In this document: one piece after another, positions 1-4,020 of the stretch
How positions within the stretch are numbered: the first letter of the stretch is position 1
Layout of the letters: each line of letters opens with the position of its first letter
Assembly: GCA_938010745.1 (NCBI GenBank)
Contig: CALLVF010000037.1
Coordinates: 1-5,230 of the forward strand
Source of the DNA: an uncultured Patescibacteria group bacterium
Lineage (GTDB): Bacteria > Patescibacteriota > Microgenomatia > UBA1406 > GWC2-37-13
DNA length: 5,230 nt
Reading direction: 5' to 3'
Translations under genes and position numbers: made by a program
Notes under the pieces: model-generated
Told to the model about the DNA's origin: nothing
Databases searched by the model: none
The model's input: only the letters and a program-made list of their open reading frames with translations

Positions 1-42
1 AAAAAAATTATACAACAAAAAACGTCTAACATCTAAAATTTT

Positions 43-112
43 AACCTTCAAACTTTCAAACTTTATAAACTTTTAAACTTTCAAACTTTCTAACTTTATG
101 AACTTTCTAACC
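43..112. repeat. AT-rich short-period repeat (AACTTTC-type)
   Basis: Imperfect tandem copies of a 7-10 nt unit close to AACTTTC(A/T) run through this stretch: AACTTTCAAACTTTATAAAC and similar. No gene is visible on either strand. Such runs of degenerate short oligomers are common in intergenic DNA of AT-rich reduced genomes. A regulatory role cannot be shown. The function is unknown. Confidence 0.7.
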
Positions 113-120
113 TCTTCCCC

Positions 121-178
121 CTTAATTACTTAATTACTCAATTTCTTAATTTCTTAATTTATTAATTTATTAATTTCT
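121..178. repeat. AT-rich short-period repeat (TTAATTTC-type)
   Basis: A second low-complexity block directly follows the first. Its unit is about 8 nt (TTAATTAC, then TTAATTTC, then TTAATTTA). It is almost pure A+T apart from the C of each unit and would melt easily. It holds no open frame of interest. Together with the preceding block it fills the first 180 bases, and nothing else is seen there. Confidence 0.65.
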
Positions 179-223
179 ATTTTCTATCTCATATTTTCTC
201 AATTTGGGGTATTGTTTATTTCC

Positions 224-232
224 TGTGGATAA
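224..232 (-). other. DnaA-box-like 9-mer (single copy)
   Basis: TGTGGATAA on the + strand is the exact complement of the consensus DnaA box TTATCCACA. It lies next to strongly A+T-rich repeats, as at replication origins, but I found no second good copy in the window. One exact 9-mer in about 5 kb has a few percent chance of arising at random. It could be a lone DnaA site near the promoter at 265-293, or chance. No dnaA, dnaN or rpmH gene is present. Confidence 0.3.
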
Positions 233-264
233 AAATTTTTAAATTATTATAATGATAACTATAG

Positions 265-293
265 TTGAAAATTCTACTTTTATATGATATACT
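265..293 (+). promoter_or_regulatory. Sigma-70-type promoter of the structured RNA
   Basis: A -35 box TTGAAA (265-270) and a -10 box TATACT (288-293) are separated by the ideal 17 nt. An extended -10 TG dinucleotide sits at 285-286. The expected start point is about 299-301. That is a few bases before the first strong hairpin (304-325), so promoter and RNA structure support one another. It is one of the two best promoters in the window, the other being the one before hicB. Confidence 0.65.
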
Positions 294-343
294 ATAGGTT
301 AAATAATTAGCCATAAGGCTAATTAGGTTTCCCAAAAACCAAA

Positions 344-380
344 TGAGGGAGTTCGCTTCCCTCAAGCGGTTGAGGGAAGC
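344..380 (+). promoter_or_regulatory. Mutually exclusive hairpins (switch-like element)
   Basis: The central strand CTTCCCTCA (356-364) can pair upstream with TGAGGGAG (344-351; UUCG loop 352-355, one bulged base) or downstream with TGAGGGAAG (371-379; loop 365-370, extendable to 10 bp with 355/380). The two partners are near copies of each other, so only one hairpin can form at a time. The downstream one is slightly stronger and the upstream one forms first during transcription. This geometry is typical of RNA switches. No ligand or effector is suggested by the sequence. Confidence 0.4.
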
Positions 381-524
381 ACTTTTAAAAGAGATAGAAG
401 TAATCAAAACCGTCAATCCCAAATGGCTTGGGATTGATTAAAAAATTTTGGTTTTGATGAAATTATCTCAAGAGTTCAGGTTACCAGGGGCAAAGCCGAA
501 GGCAAACGGCAAATGCGCGTTGGC

Positions 525-549
525 AAACCTCCTTGGAAACCTCCTTTCT
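525..549 (+). promoter_or_regulatory. Twin anti-Shine-Dalgarno segments
   Basis: AAACCTCCTT occurs twice, 12 nt apart (525-534 and 537-546). The second copy continues as ACCTCCTTTCT (539-549), which matches the usual 3' tail of bacterial 16S rRNA. The 539-549 segment is perfectly complementary to 1102-1112. AACCTCCTT at 526-534 is perfectly complementary to 1244-1252, the ribosome binding site of the gene at 1256. All these helices are nested, so they could coexist. A role in masking the RBS is inference, since any CCTCC tract can pair with any Shine-Dalgarno sequence. Confidence 0.4.
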
Positions 550-616
550 TTCCGAAAGAAATAATTCCAGCAATGGAATTATTTTAAGTAGGAGGATTGG
601 CTTGCACTGTGGAGAT

Positions 617-649
617 AAAAAGTAGAACATAGAACGTAGAACATAGAAC
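617..649 (+). repeat. Left arm of IVS terminal inverted repeat
   Basis: Tandem 8-9 nt units of the form GTAGAACAT form this arm. It is complementary to 1041-1073 with about five mismatches over 33 nt. In RNA the two arms would make a long imperfect stem that closes the insert, a plausible RNase III substrate. The same unit, on the opposite strand, appears at 4702-4729 inside a coding sequence. Confidence 0.65.
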
Positions 650-665
650 ATGATAAGATAAATTT

Positions 666-1011
666 ATGGAAGAAAAAAACTTGCTTTTTAATTTAGCGAT
701 GAAATTGCGGAAATTATTTACGAAAAAACTTTAAGTTTTGATTATAAGCATCAAAGTTCAATCGGCGATCAGTTAAGACGAGCAAGTTATCAATAGTTCT
801 GAATATCGTTAAAGGAGGAGCAAAATCAACAGAAAAAGAAAAAAATCAATACCGAAAAATCTCTTTTTCATCATTAAAAGAAACAAAATATTTTTTATAT
901 TTTGCTCATAAATTAAAACTGATTAATGATGATTTTTACCAGGATATAATGGAAAAAATCAATAGATTTGCAAAAATCTTATATGGTTTAATTCACAGAA
1001 AAAAATACTAA
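666..1011 (+). pseudogene. Decayed S23/four-helix-bundle protein of the IVS
   Basis: Read across frames, this gives a protein of about 115 residues, the usual length of the S23/IVP four-helix-bundle family found in rRNA intervening sequences. It begins MEEKNLLFNL, shifts near 697 to SDEIAEIIYEKTLSFDYKH and IGDQLRRAS, shifts again near 790 to SIVLNIVKGGAKSTEKEKNQ, and ends with FAKILYGLIHRKKY at a TAA (1009-1011). The QLRRAS...NI.(E)G...S..E pattern is the family hallmark; the usual E of the EG motif is K here. Two frameshifts destroy the frame, so no full-length product is expected from the standard reading. The family's molecular role is not well established. It lies wholly inside the insert and its flanking stem, as in other IVSs. 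Nearby long genes are intact, so sequencing error is not the favoured explanation. Confidence 0.75.
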
Positions 1012-1040
1012 CATTTTACATTACTTATTACACTTTCCAA

Positions 1041-1073
1041 GTTCTAAGTTCCACGTTCAACGTTCTACCTTTT
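1041..1073 (+). repeat. Right arm of IVS terminal inverted repeat
   Basis: This is the partner of 617-649. It consists of GTTCTA(A/C)GTTCCACGTTC-type units. Its first 28 bases match 4702-4729 at 26 of 28 positions, so this arm belongs to a dispersed repeat family in the genome and is not a private structure of the IVS. Confidence 0.65.
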
Positions 1074-1133
1074 CGTCTTCAGAGTGCAAGTCAATCACTG
1101 CAGAAAGGAGGTGATGGAAAATTTTTTCTGGCA

Positions 1134-1169
1134 GACGCACCGTGCGTCGACTCGTCAGCCACCAGGCTG
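1134..1169 (+). other. Two small GC-rich hairpins in the pre-ORF segment
   Basis: GACGCA/TGCGTC (1134-1139 with 1143-1148) and CAGCC/GGCTG (1156-1160 with 1165-1169, loop ACCA) form adjacent stem-loops. An alternative pairing, TGGCAG (1129-1134) with CTGCCA (1167-1172), would replace them. They lie in the loop that would be closed by 526-534/1244-1252, between the structured RNA and the gene at 1256. Nothing else is visible in 1113-1242 apart from a 42-codon open frame with a badly spaced ribosome binding site. Confidence 0.4.
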
Positions 1170-1242
1170 CCACCAGACATTCAACAGGCCCGCAAAAGAG
1201 GGGTACTGGAGAATGAAACGAGGAAATTCACAAACTACCTAA

Positions 1243-1250
1243 AAAGGAGG
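1243..1250 (+). promoter_or_regulatory. Shine-Dalgarno site deciding a GTG start
   Basis: AAAGGAGG ends 5 nt before GTG at 1256, an optimal arrangement. It fixes the start of the downstream gene on a GTG codon, since no ATG lies at a usable distance in frame. The same bases (extended to AAGGAGGTT, 1244-1252) are perfectly complementary to 526-534 and 538-546 in the structured RNA upstream. Confidence 0.75.
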
Positions 1251-1255
1251 TTCAG

Positions 1256-1822
1256 GTGTCAACCACAACCTCAACGTCGACCACCTCTCTTAAAGGGAGA
1301 ATACTGCTGATCCTTTTGGGAATCTTAATCGGCGCCCTTCTAGTTGGCTTAGGCTACGGTGTAGCTAAATTAACAACAACGCCGCCGTCGCCCATCGAGC
1401 TCGCGACACCGCCCGTGGCAATGGTCGTGCCGACCGCAGCACCCGCCCCGCCGAGCGCCAAACCCGAAGCAGCCTGCCCAAAGGAAGCTCAATTCGCTGA
1501 GCTTACCGGAGTTATTGCTGACAAAGTTGGCGAAGAGCCTTGCGCTTTCCACTGGCGTGGCGATCCGTTGGTAATCACACCAATAAACGCCTGCCCGGAA
1601 GGGTGGAGCTGCCAATTGGGTGTTTCCGGTCAAGGAAATATCCTTTACTATGGCGGTTCGCCTAATGTAACAATATACGCGGCAACTTGGAGGCTAGTTG
1701 CAGCTTACCCGGAAAACGACCCGGTGCATAACCCCTGTGCTTTCTTGCTGAAATCTCAGCAGGAAGGAAGCAACGCAGTCCCAAGATGGACAATTAACCC
1801 GGGAAATTTTTCCTGTAGGTAA
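1256..1822 (+). CDS. Membrane-anchored Cys-rich extracytoplasmic protein, unknown family
   Basis: The product has 188 residues and starts at GTG behind a strong Shine-Dalgarno site. A short Thr/Ser-rich cytoplasmic tail (1-12) with positive K13 and R15 precedes a single hydrophobic segment (about 16-36), giving an N-in, C-out anchor. A Pro/Ala/Thr-rich linker (about 41-72) leads to a C-terminal domain of about 115 residues with six cysteines (74, 96, 113, 119, 161, 187). This even number suits three disulfides, and the last lies one residue from the end. There are several Trp and Gly residues but no catalytic motif that I recognise, and no sortase or lipobox signal. I do not recognise the family. 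Composition is roughly half G+C, with many GCC and CCG codons, against about a quarter in the glycosyltransferase gene downstream. This suggests recent acquisition or different selection. It sits between two structured RNA regions and is probably co-transcribed with the upstream one. A surface or adhesion-type role is only a guess from topology. Confidence 0.75.
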   Translation: MSTTTSTSTTSLKGRILLILLGILIGALLVGLGYGVAKLTTTPPSPIELATPPVAMVVPTAAPAPPSAKPEAACPKEAQFAELTGVIADKVGEEPCAFHWRGDPLVITPINACPEGWSCQLGVSGQGNILYYGGSPNVTIYAATWRLVAAYPENDPVHNPCAFLLKSQQEGSNAVPRWTINPGNFSCR

Positions 1823-1841
1823 CCTGACCTTAACAATTGAA

Positions 1842-1946
1842 AGGGGGAGACTTCTTCTCTTCGGAGAAGATTTGGTGAGCTATTCCATTCCTGACTTATG
1901 TCAGGCCGCTTTAAAGCGCGGGAATAAGCTTATCTATACTCCCCTT
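1842..1946 (+). ncRNA. Compact three-way-junction RNA structure
   Basis: The segment folds neatly by eye. A closing helix pairs 1842-1849 with 1939-1946 (eight pairs including GGGGAG/CTCCCC). A hairpin pairs 1853-1859 with 1864-1870 (7 bp), capped by the extra-stable C(UUCG)G tetraloop. A long arm pairs 1878-1886 with 1921-1930 (one bulged A, 1927). That arm carries two terminal hairpins, 1890-1895/1900-1905 (loop TTAT) and CGCT/AGCG within the palindrome 1907-1918. It begins 20 nt after the stop of the Cys-rich gene and ends at the palindrome before the glycosyltransferase gene. It could be a riboswitch-like leader, a stable 3' end, or a separate small RNA. It matches no class whose consensus I can recall. 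There is no T-run right after it, so it is not a standard terminator. Confidence 0.5.
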
Positions 1947-1988
1947 CATTCTTAAATCCATAAAATATTTTATGGATTGAAGAATGAA
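1945..1988. repeat. 44-nt near-perfect palindrome containing a start codon
   Basis: TTCATTCTT, then a 24-nt perfect palindrome (1955-1978), then AAGAATGAA. The halves match except for one base pair (1954/1979), and the centre is at 1966/1967. The glycosyltransferase ATG (1984-1986) lies within the right arm, so in RNA the start codon would be buried in a stem. As DNA it could be an operator for a dimeric regulator; as RNA it could be a translation-blocking or terminator-like hairpin. A weak -10-like TATACT (1935-1940) precedes it, with only a poor -35 (TTAAAG, 1911-1916). Confidence 0.7.
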
Positions 1989-3204
1989 AAATTTAATTGA
2001 AAAATTTAACCATGAAAAAAACTTTGTTATTATTACTCCCTATCCACCTAAAAAATCAATCTACAATGGTAAAGGTGGACTATATTCTTTTGGTAAAAAT
2101 TTTGCAAAATATTTAGTAAAAAAAATAAAAAATAAAATTATTGTCCTTTCACAAATAAATAAACGAGCGGAATGTTATTTGGAAAACAATAAAATTATCG
2201 TTTTAAAAGTTTTTAAAAAAAATAACCTTTATTCATTTTTAACAAACTTATTCTTTTACCTTTATAAACTAAAAAATGTAAAAAAATTTATAATTCAATT
2301 TGAATTTAATTCTTTCGGAGGACCACAAATAACCTTAGGGATTCTGCTTTATGCTTTAATCCTTCATTTTTTAAAAAAAGAAATTTATCTAATTCTTCAT
2401 CAGGTTGAACTTGATTTAAATAATTTATACGGTCATTTAGGGTGGAAAAAAAATAGTTTCAAATCAAAAATATATAGTTTCCTTATTAAGAAATATTATT
2501 TTTTAATCTGTCAACTATCTACCAAAGTTTTTGTTCTTGAGAAAATTTTCAAAAGACGCCTTGCTGAATTAAAAATAAATGAAGAAAAAATAACAGTTAT
2601 ACCACATGGAGTTGATAATAAATTTAAAATTAAAAAAAATAAAAAAGCTTCATCATTGCTTTATTTTGGATTTTTATCATGGTATAAAGGCGTAGATTGG
2701 TTGGTAAAAAATATTAATAAAGAAAGTAAATTAATAATTGCTGGAGGTCCTTCTCCTAATTTAAATCATAAATCACATTATAAATTATTTTTGAAAAATT
2801 TATTAGAAAAAATTAAAAGTAGAAAAAATATTATTCTTACAGGTTTTGTAAAAGAAAATAAAATTAAAAATTATTTTAATAAATCAGAAATAGTTATTTT
2901 TCCTTATCGAAGAATGTTTTCTTCCTCTGGTCCATTATCTTTGACCTTTTCTTTTGAAAAACCCTTCATTCTCTCCCGGCCGCTTGAGGGATATTTTGAA
3001 AGCCCCGATTTTCAAGAGGCTTTAAAAGAAACTGGATTGAAAAAAGAAGACTTTCTTTTTGATTTTACCCCAGAAAGTTTTGAGACAAGATTAAATTGGG
3101 CAAGAAAAAATCTTGACAAACTTTCCCACTTTTCAAAAATAATGAAACAAAAACGCTCATGGGAAAAAGTGGCAGAAAGGTATGTTGGGATTTTAGGAAG
3201 CTAA
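1984..3204 (+). CDS. GT4-like (GT-B fold) glycosyltransferase
   Basis: The product has 406 residues, typical for a retaining GT-B glycosyltransferase that moves a sugar from a nucleotide-sugar donor to a glycan or lipid acceptor at the cytoplasmic face. The N-terminal domain starts with a beta strand (about 14-20, FVIITPY) and a Gly-rich loop GKGGLYSFGKNFAKYL (29-44). The donor-binding C-terminal domain has VIPHGVD (205-211), LLYFGFLSWYKG (225-236), LIIAGG (250-255) and ILTGFV (284-289). At 306-320, where many GT4 enzymes have an EX7E motif, it reads FPYRRMFSSSGPLSL, a variant known in part of the family. The acidic motif is therefore not canonical, and the substrate cannot be named. The ATG at 1984 is the only plausible start: a TGA lies in frame at 1978-1980 and no later ATG is near. 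There is no good Shine-Dalgarno site, and the start lies in a palindrome. The gene is A+T- and Lys-rich, and intact despite many A-runs. A second glycan-related gene follows at 4021. Confidence 0.85.
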   Translation: MKNLIEKFNHEKNFVIITPYPPKKSIYNGKGGLYSFGKNFAKYLVKKIKNKIIVLSQINKRAECYLENNKIIVLKVFKKNNLYSFLTNLFFYLYKLKNVKKFIIQFEFNSFGGPQITLGILLYALILHFLKKEIYLILHQVELDLNNLYGHLGWKKNSFKSKIYSFLIKKYYFLICQLSTKVFVLEKIFKRRLAELKINEEKITVIPHGVDNKFKIKKNKKASSLLYFGFLSWYKGVDWLVKNINKESKLIIAGGPSPNLNHKSHYKLFLKNLLEKIKSRKNIILTGFVKENKIKNYFNKSEIVIFPYRRMFSSSGPLSLTFSFEKPFILSRPLEGYFESPDFQEALKETGLKKEDFLFDFTPESFETRLNWARKNLDKLSHFSKIMKQKRSWEKVAERYVGILGS

Positions 3205-3211
3205 AATCAAG

Positions 3212-3240
3212 TTGACGAGATATTTTTTGAAGAATATAAT
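3212..3240 (+). promoter_or_regulatory. Consensus promoter of the hicBA remnant
   Basis: TTGACG (3212-3217) and a perfect TATAAT (3235-3240) are separated by 17 nt. The ATG at 3250 comes only 9 nt after the -10 box, so the transcript would start at or within a few bases of the start codon (leaderless). No Shine-Dalgarno site exists in the gap. It begins 8 nt after the glycosyltransferase stop codon. Confidence 0.7.
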
Positions 3241-3249
3241 AAGTTAGAT

Positions 3250-3523
3250 ATGGAAAAAAAGTTTTAAACTATCGAATAATCATTGAAAAAGAAAAATACC
3301 AAGATGGCAGTCCTGTTTATGTTGCCTAATGCCCAAATTTAGGAGTTTCTGATATGGAGACACAATTGAAGAAGTTTTAAAAAGTATCAAAGATGGAATT
3401 GAACTGGCGATTGAATCAATGGCGAAAGAAGGTGAAGAAATTCCCCAAGATAACCTTGATGATCAAATAATTACCTCAACCAAAATCACTCTTCCTTCCA
3501 ACTTAAAAATTTCCTTCACGTAA
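3250..3523 (+). pseudogene. hicB: HicB-type antitoxin, broken
   Basis: The reconstructed reading is VLNYRIIIEKEKYQDGSPVY, then VA-stop-CPNLGVSD, then YGDTIEEVLKSIKDGIELAI and a tail ending LKISFT. This is a HicB partial-RNase-H-fold antitoxin, recognisable from Y..C.PnLG and G.T.EEal. Three lesions are visible. The A-run after ATGG (3254-3260) is one A short, which gives TTT TAA after four codons. Codon 3327-3329 is TAA where the family has Tyr before Cys. One base is missing before 3353. In living systems HicB binds and neutralises HicA and represses the operon. Here it cannot be made full length. It is followed directly by the hicA remnant, in the order B-A. Confidence 0.8.
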
Positions 3524-3750
3524 AAGGTCCAAACTTTCAAAGAGACATAAAAGGAAAAGTTTTACTTAAAGCCTTAAATCGCCTTGGATTTTTTCGTGTT
3601 GGAGGAAAAGGAAGTCATATTAGACTAAAGCATAAAGATGGACGCTAGACCCAAGTGGCAATCCATACAAAACCTATTCCGCAAGGAACATTAAAAGTAA
3701 TTCTTCGTCAGGCTAAAATTAGTATAGAAGAACTTGAGAAGAATCTTTAA
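3520..3750 (+). pseudogene. hicA: HicA-type mRNA interferase toxin, broken
   Basis: The frame reads KGPNFQRDIKGKVLLKALNR, then LGFFRVGGKGSHIRLKHKDG, then R-stop(TAG, 3646-3648)-TQVAIHTKPIPQG and TLKVILRQAKISIEELEKNL before TAA (3748-3750). This is a HicA double-stranded-RNA-binding-fold toxin. The GSH.(R)L.H motif includes the catalytic His, and GTL..IL.QA.IS.EE is the family C-terminus. About 77 codons is full family length. No proper start codon remains: the frame overlaps the end of hicB at GTA (3520), perhaps a mutated GTG. The in-frame amber codon cuts the protein before the conserved second half. Both partners of the module are therefore dead, consistent with loss of the toxin together with its antitoxin. 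Confidence 0.8.
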
Positions 3751-3782
3751 CGGATTAATTTCATTAAACTCTAATCTACTGC

Positions 3783-3788
3783 TATAAT
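3783..3788 (+). promoter_or_regulatory. Possible -10 box before the NYN-like remnant
   Basis: A perfect TATAAT lies 6 nt before the ATG at 3795. The -35 is weak (TTCATT at 3760-3765, spacer 17). If real, the transcript would be leaderless, as proposed for the hicB promoter. Nothing else is seen in 3751-3794. Confidence 0.35.
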
Positions 3789-3794
3789 TTCTTT

Positions 3795-3964
3795 ATGACT
3801 AAAAACCTTGATATTCTCCCCCTTTTTAAAAAACACATCAAAGAAAAAGCAGCGGTTTTTATTGATAAGGATATATTTCAATAGAATTAATTAAAAGTTG
3901 TCATAAATATTTTGATTTCAAAAAATTTAAGATCTATTTAATAAGAGGAAAAAAGATAAAAAAA
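3795..3964 (+). pseudogene. Truncated NYN/PIN-like domain fragment
   Basis: From the ATG the frame reads MTKNLDILPLFKKHIKEKAA, VFIDKDIFQ and then TAG (3882-3884). In a second frame, from about 3878, it continues SIELIKSCHKYFDFKKFKIY, LIRGKKIKK until the hairpin at 3965. The KAAVFID.(d/e)N start and the following helix-strand pattern resemble the N-terminus of NYN-domain (LabA/PIN-like) nucleases, whose first acidic residue lies in VFID. Only the first 50-55 residues exist, with a frameshift, so this is a remnant. The family assignment is tentative because the fragment is short. Confidence 0.4.
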
Positions 3965-3987
3965 TTCCTCCGCTTTAGGCGGAGGAA
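3965..3987 (-). terminator. GC-rich hairpin with T-run on the minus strand
   Basis: TTCCTCCGC (3965-3973) pairs with GCGGAGGAA (3979-3987), 9 bp with a 5-nt loop. Read on the minus strand the stem is followed at once by a run of seven T (complement of 3958-3964), the classical intrinsic terminator form. On the + strand no immediate T-run follows, although T-rich sequence comes later. No minus-strand gene is seen to its right in the window, so its role is unclear. It may be a mobile hairpin that ended the NYN-like gene, or a bidirectional terminator protecting the gene at 4021. Confidence 0.5.
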
Positions 3988-4020
3988 GGATTATTCTAAG
4001 GTTTTATTTTATATTTTCTT

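Larger units (their letters stand above)
609..1082 (+). mobile_element. Intervening sequence (IVS-like insert) with S23-type remnant
   Basis: This segment sits exactly between two host arms that pair over 14 bp (595-608 and 1083-1096). It has its own long imperfect terminal stem (617-649 with 1041-1073) and contains a decayed four-helix-bundle gene of the S23/IVP type. That is the architecture of intervening sequences known mainly from 23S rRNA genes, where the insert is cut out by RNase III without ligation. Here the host is not recognisable rRNA. Its base composition is much more A+T-rich than the flanks at 470-608 and 1083 onward, which fits an insertion. The exact ends (609 and 1082) are deduced from the pairing and could shift by a few bases. 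Confidence 0.6.
300..1112 (+). ncRNA. Unidentified large structured RNA or long leader, interrupted by an IVS
   Basis: Starting at the predicted transcription start, the sequence is dense with inverted repeats. These are 304-312/317-325 (9 bp, loop ATAA), 326-330/336-340 (5 bp), 355-364/371-380 (10 bp), 403-411/450-458 (9 bp) enclosing 413-422/428-437 (10 bp), and 561-569/574-582 (9 bp capped by the GNRA tetraloop GCAA). Long-range helices then pair 539-549 with 1102-1112 (11 bp) and 595-608 with 1083-1096 (14 bp, one G-U), with an intervening sequence at 609-1082 in the loop. Without the insert the RNA would be about 340 nt. I looked for signature motifs of RNase P RNA, tmRNA, SRP RNA, rRNA and group I/II introns and saw none. 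The 3' end is uncertain. It may stop near the T-run at 1122-1127 or read through into the gene at 1256 as its leader. The exact fold is my inference; the complementarities are directly visible. Confidence 0.5.

Noticed and set aside
345..363. tRNA T-arm-like GGGAGTTCGCTTCCC, hinting at tRNA or tmRNA
   Set aside because: The loop TTCGCTT lacks the invariant A58-type residue, and no acceptor stem, anticodon arm or CCA-type end surrounds it.
216..422. 68-codon open frame on the minus strand
   Set aside because: It overlaps the promoter and the first hairpins of the structured RNA on the other strand, has no Shine-Dalgarno site, and reads as low-complexity protein with no recognisable domain.
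300..1112. RNase P RNA, tmRNA, SRP RNA, or group I/II intron
   Set aside because: I did not find the RNase P conserved core (GAGGAAAGTCC, ACAGAA), a tmRNA tag or tRNA-like end, the SRP GGAAG/GCAGCC domain, a group I P7 core, or a group II domain V. This is a by-eye check, not a model search.
300..1112. CRISPR array or tracrRNA-like locus
   Set aside because: There are no regularly spaced identical repeats with unique spacers. The repeats present are 7-12-mers in direct tandem or inverted pairs, and no cas-like gene is present.
1114..1242. 42-codon open frame after AAGGAGG
   Set aside because: The ATG comes only 2 nt after the Shine-Dalgarno-like motif, too close for good initiation. The codons cover hairpins at 1134-1169 and the product shows no domain. 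The purine motif is better explained by pairing with 539-549. A short leader peptide cannot be fully excluded.
1370..1633. 87-codon open frame on the minus strand
   Set aside because: It is antisense to the well-supported Cys-rich gene. Its Arg/Gly/Cys-rich end is what G+C-rich Pro/Ala codons give on the opposite strand.
1935..1940. Promoter at TATACT for the glycosyltransferase gene
   Set aside because: The best -35 is TTAAAG with an 18-nt spacer, a weak match, and the bases are part of the structured RNA fold. It was kept only as a remark in the palindrome entry.
3250..3750. Alternative genetic code (stop codons read through) instead of decayed hicBA
   Set aside because: Lesions include two frameshifts and two different stop codons (TAA and TAG), while intact genes end at TAA as expected. 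Recoding would not repair the shifts.
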